Assembly (NCBI GenBank): GCA_030645535.1
Contig: JAUSNM010000088.1
Location: forward strand, 1-39,441
Direction: 5' to 3'
Length of the DNA stretch: 39,441 bases
DNA from: Gallionella sp.
Lineage (GTDB): Bacteria > Pseudomonadota > Gammaproteobacteria > Burkholderiales > Gallionellaceae
The stretch's first letter is position 1. The number at the start of each line of letters is the position of its first letter. The position numbers and the translations under genes were made by a program. Shown in pieces: positions 7,479 to 16,332 of this stretch. Under the pieces are notes generated by a model. The model made no database searches. It had not been told where the DNA came from and was given only the letters and a program-made list of their open reading frames with translations.

Positions 7479-8740
7479 ATCTTTTGCTCCTTTTTTCCGG
7501 TCAGACGCGCGACAATCAGAGTGGTGACTACGGCAAAACCTAGCAGGCTGAAAGCGATTCCCAGATTGTTCAAACGTTCCGGGGCGAGCAGCAACAATGC
7601 ACCCAATTCGAGCATCATGGTGCCGGACAACAGCTTCAACAGCCTGCCTTCCCGTTCCGTCAGCTTGCGCGCGCCCATGCCATACGCGAAAACCAGCACG
7701 ATCAGCGCCAGCGGGATCACATAGATGAAATTGTACAGGGCCAGATACAGATAGCGTCCGGCGGGCGACAATTCATTCAGGGTCAGCAAACGGGTATAGA
7801 CCATGGGGAAACCGGCGGTGCACAGCAGTTCGTAGAAATTGGCGGCAATCGCCAGGAAAATCGTTGCGACGAGCATCGCCGCCAAGTTCTCGGCGTTGAG
7901 AATGATGCGGGCGCGGCGAAAGATGTCGGGCTTTCGCGATTCCGGGATGGACAGGGTAATCCCTTTTTCGAAGGCGAAGAAATCCTTGATGTTGACGATG
8001 CCGACGAACACTGCCAGCGCGCCCGCCGCCATCGTCACCCAGGCAAGATGGCCGAGCAACTGGAACAGGTTGAGCCAGGCAGCCATGAAGGCGAAATACA
8101 TCAGCCCGGAGCACAGCACGAAGATACCGCCGATGACCAGCATGCGTTTGCGGCTCTTCTGGTGCACCAGCAGTGAAAGCAGGAACAGCAGCACGAAAAA
8201 AGCGCAGGGGTTGAAGGCATCCAGCCCGGCGATGGCGACGGTCAGCAACGGCAGGGAGAAATGCCGCTGGTCGATCTCGCCCAGGACGGGAACGGAGAGT
8301 CTTTCGGCGGCAGTACCCGGCGTGGGCACGACGTTGCCCGCGAGCGCACCGTCGCGGCAGGCATCGAGACGGCGCAATATATCCGCCCCCGTGGTTTGCG
8401 CGTCGTCCCAGCCGACATGCATCTCGCCGCAGAACAGCAGCGCCGGGACATAGGCGGCATGCTGCCCCTGTTGCGCCGCCATTGTTTCGTATTGCCGGGC
8501 ATGCTCAGGGTGGCGCGTTACTTCGAGGGAATGCAGCGATACCCAAGGGCGGGCGGCGGGAATTGCATCGACGAATGGCTGCGCTTCCAGACAGTGCGGA
8601 CAGGTGGCCGACCAGAAAAAGTAGAGCTGCACTTCCGGCTGGCCGTTGGCATCCTTCGTCACCCAGGTATCATCGGCATGGGCGGACAACGAAAACAGCA
8701 GCAGGCTGGTGGCTATGAACCTAAAAACTCGGGCAAACAT
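7475..8740 (-). CDS. thioredoxin-CcdA/DsbD-like membrane fusion protein
   Basis: The ATG at 8740 (preceded by GGAGCGAGG) gives 421 residues with a signal peptide (1-22). A periplasmic thioredoxin-fold domain follows with the active site CPHC at 47-50 (context FFWSATCPHCLEAQPF), then a second CxxxxG-type segment (LLFCGEMHVGW). From about residue 170 there are six or more membrane helices of the DsbD/CcdA type. The transmembrane cysteines sit in NPCAFFVLLF and ELLCTAGFP, the pair that shuttles electrons from cytoplasmic thioredoxin. The protein probably delivers reducing power to the periplasm. The fusion order (thioredoxin first) differs from E. coli DsbD. Position in the arsenic cluster suggests support of thiol or metalloid redox chemistry, which is inference. 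Confidence 0.87.
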   Translation of the reverse strand: MFARVFRFIATSLLLFSLSAHADDTWVTKDANGQPEVQLYFFWSATCPHCLEAQPFVDAIPAARPWVSLHSLEVTRHPEHARQYETMAAQQGQHAAYVPALLFCGEMHVGWDDAQTTGADILRRLDACRDGALAGNVVPTPGTAAERLSVPVLGEIDQRHFSLPLLTVAIAGLDAFNPCAFFVLLFLLSLLVHQKSRKRMLVIGGIFVLCSGLMYFAFMAAWLNLFQLLGHLAWVTMAAGALAVFVGIVNIKDFFAFEKGITLSIPESRKPDIFRRARIILNAENLAAMLVATIFLAIAANFYELLCTAGFPMVYTRLLTLNELSPAGRYLYLALYNFIYVIPLALIVLVFAYGMGARKLTEREGRLLKLLSGTMMLELGALLLLAPERLNNLGIAFSLLGFAVVTTLIVARLTGKKEQKI

Positions 8741-8765
8741 TCCTCGCTCCTCAATGGATCGTGTG

Positions 8766-8960
8766 CTAACGTTCATAAACGGAACACGGAATGCACACAT
8801 GCTTGTCGCCCAGCACCCGCAAATAAGCCCGATCAGTGAGTTCGTGACAAGCTGCGCAGGGAACGAAGCCCATAACTTCAGGAAACCACTCTCGCTCGAA
8901 CTGGAAAATCTCGCCGATTTGTATGGGTTCAGTCTCCATAACCCGATACTCCACAGTCAC
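8766..8960 (-). CDS. small cysteine-containing protein of unknown function
   Basis: 64 residues from the ATG at 8960, or 57 from an internal ATG at 8939 preceded by GGAG. The C-terminal half contains FVPCAACHELTDRAYL and KHVCIPCSVYE, two CxxC pairs about 22 residues apart that would form a small zinc ribbon or metal site. The N-terminal half is acidic and hydrophobic without a signal peptide. I do not recognise the family. It lies 10 bases after the arsenite transporter and 25 before the thioredoxin-CcdA gene on the same strand, so it belongs to the operon by position. The spaced CxxC pattern argues against a chance open frame. Confidence 0.6.
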   Translation of the reverse strand: MTVEYRVMETEPIQIGEIFQFEREWFPEVMGFVPCAACHELTDRAYLRVLGDKHVCIPCSVYER

Positions 8961-8970
8961 CGCTTATTCG

Positions 8971-10005
8971 TTACTTCGGCGTTGGGGAGTCGTGCTCATA
9001 CCAGCCCTGGCTGCGATTTACGATATACACCACGGAGAGCATCACCGGCACTTCGATCAATACGCCAACTACCGTTGCTAATGCCGCGCCCGATTCGAAG
9101 CCGAACAGGCTGATCGCCGCCGCGACCGCGAGTTCGAAGAAGTTGGATGCGCCGATCAAGGCGGAAGGTCCCGCCACGCAATGCGCTTCGCCGGTCCGTT
9201 TGTTCAACCAGGAGGCGAGCCCGGAATTGAAGTAAACCTGGATGGTGATGGGCACCGCCAACATCAGGATGATGAGCGGCTGCTCGACGATGGCCTTGCC
9301 CTGGAAGGCGAACAACAGCACCAGCGTGAGCAGTAGTGCAGAGATCGACCACGGCCCGATCCTGGCTAAAGTCAGTTCAAAAGCAGCTTGCCCTTTTCTG
9401 AGCAACGCCTTGCGTAGCAGTTGCGAAATAATGACGGGAATGACGATGTAGAGCAGCACCGACACCAGCAAGGTATCCCAGGGCACGATGATGGAAGAAA
9501 GCCCCAATAGTAATGCCACCAAAGGCGCGAAGGCGAACACCATGATGGCGTCGTTAAGCGCGACCTGGCTCAGCGTGAACATCGGCTCGCCGTTCACGAG
9601 GCGACTCCACACGAACACCATCGCGGTGCAGGGCGCGGCGGCCAGCAGAATCAGCCCGGCGATGTAACTGTCGAGCTGGTCGGCAGGCAGGTAGGGCGCG
9701 AACAGATGCCGGATAAAAATCCAGCCCAGTAGCGCCATCGAGAACGGCTTGACTGCCCAATTGATGAATAGTGTGACGCCGATGCCACGCCAGTGGCGGC
9801 GCACCTCATGCAGCGCGCCGAAGTCGATGCGCAGCAGCATCGGGATAATCATCACCCAGATCAACAGGCCGACCGGGAGGTTGACCTTGGCGACCTCCAA
9901 CTCGCCCAGCCAGTGAAACGACGCGGGGAAGAACTGCCCCAGCACCACGCCGACGACGATGCACAGAAAAACCCAGAGGGTCAGGTAGCGTTCGAAGATG
10001 TTCAT
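8971..10005 (-). CDS. arsB: ACR3-family arsenite efflux transporter
   Basis: 344 residues with ten predicted membrane helices. It exports arsenite, As(OH)3, from the cytoplasm using the membrane potential. The N-terminus (WVFLCIVVGVVLGQFFP) and the conserved segment AAAPCTAMVFVWS with Cys126 in the fourth helix, essential in characterised ACR3 proteins, are present, as is the later ALNDAIMV helix. This is an Acr3 (BASS-superfamily) protein and not the E. coli type ArsB, although annotation often uses arsB for both. A clear AAGGAG site precedes the ATG at 10005. It lies 37 bases after arsA, whose ATPase can pair with arsenite carriers. Confidence 0.93.
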   Translation of the reverse strand: MNIFERYLTLWVFLCIVVGVVLGQFFPASFHWLGELEVAKVNLPVGLLIWVMIIPMLLRIDFGALHEVRRHWRGIGVTLFINWAVKPFSMALLGWIFIRHLFAPYLPADQLDSYIAGLILLAAAPCTAMVFVWSRLVNGEPMFTLSQVALNDAIMVFAFAPLVALLLGLSSIIVPWDTLLVSVLLYIVIPVIISQLLRKALLRKGQAAFELTLARIGPWSISALLLTLVLLFAFQGKAIVEQPLIILMLAVPITIQVYFNSGLASWLNKRTGEAHCVAGPSALIGASNFFELAVAAAISLFGFESGAALATVVGVLIEVPVMLSVVYIVNRSQGWYEHDSPTPK

Positions 10006-10042
10006 GTCTTACTCCTTGTTACAAACGGTGCAGATATACGGC

Positions 10043-11815
10043 CTATGAGACTCTGATAGCTTGCCTGGTCGACAGCTCCAGTAACCGCGCCACACCAACA
10101 GGCTCCTCCTTGAGCAGAGGAACAACCGCATATCGTTGAGCATGCTTGGTGGCGACCGTATTTATCTCGCGCAGCTCATTTGCAGCCCGCTGACGCAGCA
10201 AAGTGGATTTTGTTGTGGCTGCTGCAACACTGGAATTGATGACCCATGCCCAAGGTTCAATGCCCGCGCGGCGCAAGTCGGCTTGCAGGTTGGCAGCTTC
10301 CAGTACCGGGGTGGTTTCTGCCAATGTTGCGATCAGCACCTTGGTCTGCTTGCTATCTTGCAATTGCATCATCGGTGTGGTGAAGTGCATCCCCTTATCG
10401 CCCATCTGGCGCGTCACTTCGCGGTGATAAGCCCCGGTTGCATCGAGCAGCAAAAGAGTGTGCCCGGTGGGTGCGGTGTCCATCACGACGAACTTCTTGC
10501 CTGCCTCATGGATGACGCGCGAAAACGCCTGAAATACGGCGATTTCCTCGGTGCAGGGTGAGCGCAGGTCTTCCTCCAGCAGTGCGCGGCCTTGGGCGTC
10601 GAGCTGTGCACCCTTGGAGTCCAGCACATGTTGACGATAGCGTTCGGTTTCAGCATGCGGATCGATGCGGCTTACTGTCAGATTATCAAGAGCGCCGCTC
10701 AGCGTTTCTGCCAGATGTGCGGCTGGATCTGATGTCGTGAGATGCACCGGTAATCCACGGTGTGCCAGTTCCACGGCGATGGCGGCTGCCAGCGTGGTTT
10801 TACCGACTCCGCCTTTACCCATCAGCATCACCAGTCCACGTCCATCTGCCGCAATACCATCCACCAGCTCAGAGAGACAGGGTTCGTCCAGCTCAATCGG
10901 CACAGCCACGTTAATCGCAGCTTGATGAGGCGTATCAACCAGCAATTGGTGCAACGCATCCAGCCCGACCAGGTTGAAAGGCTTGAGCATGACCTGGTCG
11001 CGAGGTAACGCCTTCAGCACATCAGGGATGGTGCCGAGGGCGGTTTGTTCACGTTCGTAAATCGCTGCAGCCAATGGATCATTGGCAGTTTCAATGTGAG
11101 GCAGAATGCCGTTGATGACCAGGTATTGTTGTCGCAAGCCAATGGCCGCGAGTTCTTCATGTGTGCGGGCAACTTCGCGCAATGTCGCCTGCTGGGCTCG
11201 GGCGACCAGAATCAGGCGGCTGCGACTGCCGTCGGATAGCGCATCGACAGCGGCTTTGTATTGTTCGCGCTGTTTTTCCAGTCCGGCCAAGGGGCCGAGA
11301 CACGAAGCATCGCCTTTACCTTCTTCCAGAAAACCACTCCAGGCGCCCGGCAGTTGCAACAGACGGATGGTATGTCCGGTAGGTGCCGTGTCGAAAATGA
11401 TATGGTCGTACTCTTGGGTCAGTGTTGAATCAATCAACAGCGAAGTAAATTCATCGAATGCAGCAATTTCCGTGGTGCAAGCCCCGGAGAGTTGCTCCTC
11501 TATACCCTTTACCACCGAGTCCGGCAGTAAGCCACGTACGGGACCGACGATGCGGTCGCGATAGTCTTGTGCAGCGGCCTGCGGATCAATTTCCAGAGCA
11601 GCAAGATTCGGCACGGCAGGAATTAAAGTAATGTTGTCGCCAATCGTAATGCCAAATACCTGGCCTACGTTGGAAGCCGGGTCGGTACTGACCAGCAGCA
11701 CTCGCTTTCCGGCTTCCGCAAGTTGAATTGCGGTAGCGCAGGCAACCGAGGTTTTTCCTACGCCCCCTTTGCCGGTGAAGAACAGGAAGCGTGGTGGCTG
11801 GTCAATAAATTTCAT
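10043..11815 (-). CDS. arsA: arsenite-activated ATPase ArsA
   Basis: The ATG at 11815 with GGAGC upstream gives 590 residues, close to the usual ArsA length. Two homologous halves each carry a P-loop: GKGGVGKT at residues 15-22, and a second GKGGVGKTT at about residues 330-340. Signature DTAPTGHT motifs follow in both halves. The metalloid-site cysteines are recognisable in LSGACTTEI, KGDASCLGP and LRSPCTEEI, matching the positions of the three cysteines of E. coli ArsA. It energises arsenite export through the membrane carrier and takes arsenite from the ArsD metallochaperone. It is 13 bases downstream of arsD. Confidence 0.95.
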   Translation of the reverse strand: MKFIDQPPRFLFFTGKGGVGKTSVACATAIQLAEAGKRVLLVSTDPASNVGQVFGITIGDNITLIPAVPNLAALEIDPQAAAQDYRDRIVGPVRGLLPDSVVKGIEEQLSGACTTEIAAFDEFTSLLIDSTLTQEYDHIIFDTAPTGHTIRLLQLPGAWSGFLEEGKGDASCLGPLAGLEKQREQYKAAVDALSDGSRSRLILVARAQQATLREVARTHEELAAIGLRQQYLVINGILPHIETANDPLAAAIYEREQTALGTIPDVLKALPRDQVMLKPFNLVGLDALHQLLVDTPHQAAINVAVPIELDEPCLSELVDGIAADGRGLVMLMGKGGVGKTTLAAAIAVELAHRGLPVHLTTSDPAAHLAETLSGALDNLTVSRIDPHAETERYRQHVLDSKGAQLDAQGRALLEEDLRSPCTEEIAVFQAFSRVIHEAGKKFVVMDTAPTGHTLLLLDATGAYHREVTRQMGDKGMHFTTPMMQLQDSKQTKVLIATLAETTPVLEAANLQADLRRAGIEPWAWVINSSVAAATTKSTLLRQRAANELREINTVATKHAQRYAVVPLLKEEPVGVARLLELSTRQAIRVS

Positions 11816-11828
11816 ATTAAAGCTCCGT

Positions 11829-12191
11829 TCAAGAACATTTCTCGCCAGGGCAGCATCCGCCAGCCGGCTTGATTTCAATGGGGGAGTGACTGATTCCTGC
11901 CCAGCGTGACAGTTCGCTACGTTTCGGATAACGTCCGGCTAGTGCAACCTCGCCATCAACAAGAACTAATGGCAGCGCTTCCTCACCGGAGCGCTCCAAA
12001 AAGCCACGCACCAATGGGTTTTGCGCGAATTCCATCGGCTGCTGTGCGAGGTTGAAGCGTTCGATCTGTGCACCTTGTTGTTTGGCCCATTCCACGTCTG
12101 CGGAAAAGGTCACAAGTTGCTGATCTACGTCCGTACCACACACGCCGCTGCTGCAACACAATGCCGGATCAAATATTTGTAACTTGCCCAT
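11829..12191 (-). CDS. arsD: arsenite metallochaperone ArsD
   Basis: 120 residues from the ATG at 12191. The GTG just before it is too close to the AAGGAGA site. ArsD delivers As(III) to ArsA and is a weak repressor in some systems. Cys12, Cys13 and Cys18 in PALCCSSGVCG match the three metal-binding cysteines of E. coli ArsD. A second Cys cluster at the end (GGCCPGEKCS: C113, C114, C119) corresponds to the vicinal pairs of longer ArsD proteins. It lies between arsC and arsA with 10- and 13-base gaps. Confidence 0.95.
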   Translation of the reverse strand: MGKLQIFDPALCCSSGVCGTDVDQQLVTFSADVEWAKQQGAQIERFNLAQQPMEFAQNPLVRGFLERSGEEALPLVLVDGEVALAGRYPKRSELSRWAGISHSPIEIKPAGGCCPGEKCS

Positions 12192-12201
12192 CACGTTCTC
12201 C

Positions 12202-12699
12202 TTAGTCTTGAATACGTCCGATTTCAGACAGTTTTTCTTTCAAGGTCAGCTTGTCCAGCTTGTCGATAGGCAAGCTCATGAACAATTGGATACGACGTGC
12301 CAGTTGTGCATAGGCGGTTTTAAACGCGGCACGCCGTGCCTCATCACCCTCAACATGCGCCGGATCGGGGATACCCCAGTGTGCAGTGGCAGGCTTGCCC
12401 GGCCAGAACGGACAAGTTTCACCTGCGGCGTTATCGCACACGGTAAAGATAAAATCGAACTCCGGCGCACCCGGTGCTGCAAACTCGTCCCAACTCTTGC
12501 TGCGCAAGCCTTCGATGCTGTGCCCCTGTGCTTGCAACAGTTCCAGCGCGCCCGGATTGACCTTGCCCGCCGGTTTGCTGCCTGCGCTGTAGGCTTTGAA
12601 TTTCCCACGGCCCATTGTGTTGAACAATACCTCACCCAGGATGCTGCGTGCGGAATTGCCGGTGCATAACACCAGCACGTTGTATTGCTTTTCACTCAT
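12202..12699 (-). CDS. arsC: arsenate reductase ArsC, thioredoxin-coupled type
   Basis: 165 residues. It reduces arsenate to arsenite in the cytoplasm using a low-molecular-weight tyrosine-phosphatase fold. The P-loop LCTGNSARS with nucleophile Cys12 is at residues 11-19. Cys88 and Cys96 in VCDNAAGETCPFWPG provide the relay disulfide, as in the thioredoxin-dependent Staphylococcus-type enzyme. DPAHVEG carries the general-acid Asp. It is not the glutaredoxin-dependent E. coli type. The gene starts 21 bases after arsR and is followed at 10 bases by arsD. Confidence 0.95.
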   Translation of the reverse strand: MSEKQYNVLVLCTGNSARSILGEVLFNTMGRGKFKAYSAGSKPAGKVNPGALELLQAQGHSIEGLRSKSWDEFAAPGAPEFDFIFTVCDNAAGETCPFWPGKPATAHWGIPDPAHVEGDEARRAAFKTAYAQLARRIQLFMSLPIDKLDKLTLKEKLSEIGRIQD

Positions 12700-12720
12700 T
12701 ATGTTTTTCCTTTAACGTTA

Positions 12721-13041
12721 TCAACATTTTTTAACCGACACATCGCAGACGTCAGGATCACCCTCACAACAATTTTCCGTCATATACGCCAGCATGCCAT
12801 TCATCACCGCAAAATTCGCCGAGTAATAGATGAAGCGGCCATCCTGACGGGCGACGATCAGCCCCGCATGGCTGAGCGTCTTGAAATGATGTGACATGTT
12901 AGCCGGTGACACGCCCAGCTTTTCGGCCACCTGCCCTGCCGCCATTCCCGCCGGCCCGCACACCACCAGCAGGCGGAAAATCGCCAGGCGAGTGGGTTGT
13001 GCCAACGCCGACAAGGCTTCTACTACCTGATTTGATTTCAT
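12721..13041 (-). CDS. arsR: ArsR-family arsenite-responsive repressor
   Basis: 106 residues with a winged helix-turn-helix (AAGQVAEKLGVSPANMSHHFKTL, about 35-57, followed by the GRFIYYSAN wing). It lacks the classical E. coli ELCVCDL metal box. Instead it has cysteines at the C-terminus (Cys91, Cys92, Cys99, Cys106; NCCEGDPDVCD), like the Acidithiobacillus ferrooxidans ArsR that binds As(III) through Cys95, Cys96 and Cys102. Arsenite binding should release the repressor and open the operon. It is the first gene of the cluster, with a palindromic operator candidate just upstream. Confidence 0.93.
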   Translation of the reverse strand: MKSNQVVEALSALAQPTRLAIFRLLVVCGPAGMAAGQVAEKLGVSPANMSHHFKTLSHAGLIVARQDGRFIYYSANFAVMNGMLAYMTENCCEGDPDVCDVSVKKC

Positions 13042-13051
13042 TTTATATTTA

Positions 13052-13066
13052 AATTGTTAAACAATT
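13052..13066. promoter_or_regulatory. palindromic operator candidate for ArsR
   Basis: AATTGTT-A-AACAATT is a perfect 15-base dyad, 10 bases before the arsR start codon and set in very AT-rich DNA (TTTAAATTGTTAAACAATTATTAAA). Position and symmetry suit an autoregulatory ArsR site overlapping the promoter. The -10/-35 elements cannot be assigned with confidence. Confidence 0.55.
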
Positions 13067-13142
13067 ATTAAAACGACAGGCGATATTAAAACAGGGTATC
13101 GTTGCCCGGTCAACTGCGCACTTGCACAAGAGTTGCAGAAGC

Positions 13143-14030
13143 TCATTTTCCTTTGGTTAGCAATTCATAACCGGCAATGACGTCAAATAACTCATCATCG
13201 ATTCCAGTCTGACGCTGACGATGGAAAGTTTGCTTAAGTTCTTCCAGCAGTTCATCGATATTTTTCTCGGCGCGCTGCATCGCGGCCAGACGGCTGGCAT
13301 TTTCGCTTGCCAGAGATTCGGCGCAGGCTCTGAACAGCGAGATAAAAAGATATTCGCGGATCAGCGCTTGCAGCGTTGATTCACCAGGGCCTATGACCTC
13401 AGGCAAGTTTGCGGTTGGCCAGGCGCGTCCAGCCAACTGGCGTTGCCATGCATCATCCAGCGGCAGCAGTCGCTGGATTACCGGCTCATAGACTGCGCCA
13501 AACCTGGGGCGGTTATGGAACAGATAGACCTGCACAACTTCACCCTTTTCGCGCTGCGCATCAATCTCGATCAGGATGCGCCCGATCAGCTGGGTGATGG
13601 CACTGACGGAATTCGGCACTAAAAAGTTGCCTGTCACCGGCAAAACCGCATCATTCAGGAGTCCCTGAACGCGTTCGCCGACAGCCAAAATTTTCTTGTC
13701 GCCCGGCATGCCAATCAGCGAGCTTAAGACAAAGTCTGCCAGTAACTCGTTATATTGGCCGACCAGCCCCTGATCCGAACCAAATACCACCGCGCTTATC
13801 GCGCCGCGATTCATCCGCACTGCTCCCGGCATGTGCATTCCCGCATCTGCCTGGCGCAAGCACGCAAACAGGCCCAGTTCCACGGTTCGGGAATAATCAT
13901 CCAGCGCATGCACCGCGCTTTCGTATTGCGTGATGCTTGAAGCTGCCAGCGCCTTCATCGTGCGCACTACAGATTCGAGTTCCGCAGCGCCATCGATCTT
14001 GCGGCGCAAGCTGTCTGAAGTTTCACTCAT
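13143..14030 (-). CDS. atpG: N-ATPase F1 subunit gamma
   Basis: 295 residues, the rotating central stalk of the F1 sector. The N-terminus ([26 protein letters not shown]) corresponds to the gamma coiled-coil start IRxRIxSVxxTxxITxAMKxVAAxK, but is divergent, as in alternative ATPases. The C-terminus ([23 protein letters not shown]) is the matching C-terminal helix. Its start overlaps the end of atpA by 8 bases. It is the last gene of the operon and lies about 100 bases before the arsR start. Confidence 0.9.
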   Translation of the reverse strand: MSETSDSLRRKIDGAAELESVVRTMKALAASSITQYESAVHALDDYSRTVELGLFACLRQADAGMHMPGAVRMNRGAISAVVFGSDQGLVGQYNELLADFVLSSLIGMPGDKKILAVGERVQGLLNDAVLPVTGNFLVPNSVSAITQLIGRILIEIDAQREKGEVVQVYLFHNRPRFGAVYEPVIQRLLPLDDAWQRQLAGRAWPTANLPEVIGPGESTLQALIREYLFISLFRACAESLASENASRLAAMQRAEKNIDELLEELKQTFHRQRQTGIDDELFDVIAGYELLTKGK

Positions 14031-15567
14031 GCTTCTGGAATGAAGCGAGTGTTTCGCGGGCGAAGTTTAAGACTGCCTCACGATCACTGTCGCTCAACTT
14101 GTCGGCGGTGCCAAATCGCAGGACGAGCTGTTCGGGAAGCTCAGCTGCCGCATGACGCAAGGCTGTCTCGGCGTCCGTCATCCGTTCGAGCGGCACGCTG
14201 TCGAAAAGCCCTCCGGTCAATGCCAGCAATACGGCAATTTGTCCGGGCACGGCCACCGGTGTAAATTCAGGCTGTTTGAGACAAGCCCGGATGCGCTGCC
14301 CGTGCTCGATAATCTTGCGGGTGTTCTCATCGAGCCGCGTGCCAAAACGGGCAAATGTTTCCAGCTCCTCGAACTGCGCATAGGCAAGTTTCAGATCACC
14401 CGCCACCGCTCGATAGGCTGCCAGCTGCGCCTTGCCGCCGACGCGCGATACGGATTTCCCGACATCGACGGCGGGAAGCATGCCCAATTCAAACAGTTCA
14501 GGAGACAGGTAGATTTGTCCGTCGGTGATGGAAATCAGGTTGGTGGGAATGTAGGCGGCGATATTCTGCGCCTCGGTTTCGATAACAGGCAGCGCGGTGA
14601 GCGAGCCGCCGCCGAGTTCATTGAGCAAATGCGTGGCGCGTTCCAGCAGCCGTGAGTGGATGTAAAAAATATCACCCGGATAGGCCTCGCGACCGGGTGG
14701 ACGGCGCAGCAGCAAAGACAATTCCCGGTAGGCGCGCGCATGATGCGTGAGGTCGTCATAAACGATAAGTACATCTCGCCCCGCTTCCATAAAATATTCC
14801 GCGATGCTGGTGGCGGCGTAAGGTGCGATATAGGTCAGGCCGGGCGGGTCGTTGCCCTCGGTCACGACGACGACGGTATATTCCATCGCGCCATTTTCGC
14901 GCAGGTTGGCGACCGTCCTGGCCACAGCGGATGCGCGCTGGCCGATAGCACAATAAACGCACAGCACATTCTGCTCGCGCTGGTTGAGAATCGTGTCGAC
15001 GGCAATCGTGGTCTTGCCGGTCTGCCGGTCGCCCAGGATCAGTTCGCGCTGGCCGCGCCCGATGGGGACAAGCGCGTCAATGACTTTGATGCCGCTCTGT
15101 AACGGCACCGTGACGGGCGATCGATCCATGATTTGCGGGGCCGGACGTTCAATGGGCAGTCGCTTATCGGAGATCACCGGCCCCTTGTCATCAAGCGGTC
15201 GCCCGAGGGGATTGACGACGCGCCCGATCAATCCATCGCCCACCGGCACGTCCATCACATGCCCCCGGCGTTCGACTTCATCACCCGCATGCAACTGCGA
15301 GTAGTCGCCGAGAAGCACGACGCCGATTTCATCCTCATCGACATTGAATGCGATGCCGTACACATCGCCGGGAAACTTCACCACCTCCTCAAAGCTCACG
15401 CCGGGCAAGCCCGACACTCTGGCAATACCCGTGGAGAGGCTGGTGATCGTACCGATTTCACGGGGCTTTAGTTGCGGCGTATGGGCTTGCAGCGCCTGGC
15501 TGATCCCCGCAAAGGTACGGTCGAAGACACCCTGCAGACTTTTAACTGCCATGTTCATTCTGACCAT
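14023..15567 (-). CDS. atpA: N-ATPase F1 subunit alpha
   Basis: 514 residues. The non-catalytic nucleotide-binding subunit of F1. The beta-barrel domain is followed by the Walker A GDRQTGKT (about 175-182), the segment [36 protein letters not shown] and SRVGGKAQ, which are alpha-subunit hallmarks. Three in-frame ATG codons (15567, 15558, 15552) are close together and none has a strong ribosome site. The start overlaps the end of atpF, so translation is probably coupled, and the true start could be up to 15 bases later. It belongs to the alternative ATPase branch by operon order. Confidence 0.93.
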   Translation of the reverse strand: MVRMNMAVKSLQGVFDRTFAGISQALQAHTPQLKPREIGTITSLSTGIARVSGLPGVSFEEVVKFPGDVYGIAFNVDEDEIGVVLLGDYSQLHAGDEVERRGHVMDVPVGDGLIGRVVNPLGRPLDDKGPVISDKRLPIERPAPQIMDRSPVTVPLQSGIKVIDALVPIGRGQRELILGDRQTGKTTIAVDTILNQREQNVLCVYCAIGQRASAVARTVANLRENGAMEYTVVVVTEGNDPPGLTYIAPYAATSIAEYFMEAGRDVLIVYDDLTHHARAYRELSLLLRRPPGREAYPGDIFYIHSRLLERATHLLNELGGGSLTALPVIETEAQNIAAYIPTNLISITDGQIYLSPELFELGMLPAVDVGKSVSRVGGKAQLAAYRAVAGDLKLAYAQFEELETFARFGTRLDENTRKIIEHGQRIRACLKQPEFTPVAVPGQIAVLLALTGGLFDSVPLERMTDAETALRHAAAELPEQLVLRFGTADKLSDSDREAVLNFARETLASFQKHE

Positions 15568-16330
15568 GAATGGCTTGCACTTTCAGCAGCTCGTTGAGGC
15601 CCTTGTCCAGCGAGGCCAGATAGTCAGCAATACTCCAGGCGACTTTTTGACCCTGCATGACAAGCTCGATGCCGCTGATCAGCTCCGGCGCAATCTCGAA
15701 GCGGACTTGATTCTCAATGGCAAGGGCTTCTTTGACTGCGGCTTCGATTGTGGCGCGCTGTACCGCTGAAAGATCGAATGCGCTGCGCACCAGAACAGGG
15801 GCGGGCGACGACTTAAACATGGATACCAGCCGTCCTTTTTCCTCGTCGTCCAACTCGCGCAAGCGATGGATAAACACGTCAACCATTTGCGCTTCCAGAC
15901 TCGCCCCGGCAAGATCCATCAGCGTCTTTCGCGCAATGGCAAACACCTCGGCCCGTGTTCTGCTCGCAATCTCTGCGCTCAGGCTCTGATACTCGTGACG
16001 CAACGTGTCCTGCTGTCTGGCACGCAACGTGTCCGAGTCCATCCGTACCGCATCGAGGAGCCGCCCCCGCTCGGCTGCAGCATCAATTGTCACCTGATTC
16101 ACCATGGCGGCGCGCTGCCCGTCGAACTCATCGTTCCGGCGCCTGAATTCTTCGCGCGCCAACTCTGCTTCGGCCTTTTTCGCATCAGCGTCTGCCAGTT
16201 CAGCTTTGATGCGCGTCTCCCGCGCGTCGATGGCGTTGAGGATGGGCCAGTACAGAAAGCGCTTCAGCAACCACACCAGGATGAGGAAGTTGACCGCTTG
16301 CGCGATGACGGTGAACCAGTCGATTAACAT
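15542..16330 (-). CDS. atpF: N-ATPase F0 subunit b fused to delta-like domain
   Basis: 262 residues, much longer than an ordinary b subunit (about 156). One membrane helix ([19 protein letters not shown]) is followed by a long charged coiled coil ([24 protein letters not shown]). The C-terminal 120 residues resemble delta/[33 protein letters not shown]. The operon lacks a separate atpH, so this fusion most likely provides the peripheral stalk and its F1 connection. It starts 2 bases after atpE. Confidence 0.9.
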   Translation of the reverse strand: MLIDWFTVIAQAVNFLILVWLLKRFLYWPILNAIDARETRIKAELADADAKKAEAELAREEFRRRNDEFDGQRAAMVNQVTIDAAAERGRLLDAVRMDSDTLRARQQDTLRHEYQSLSAEIASRTRAEVFAIARKTLMDLAGASLEAQMVDVFIHRLRELDDEEKGRLVSMFKSSPAPVLVRSAFDLSAVQRATIEAAVKEALAIENQVRFEIAPELISGIELVMQGQKVAWSIADYLASLDKGLNELLKVQAIHGQNEHGS

Positions 16331-16332
16331 GA

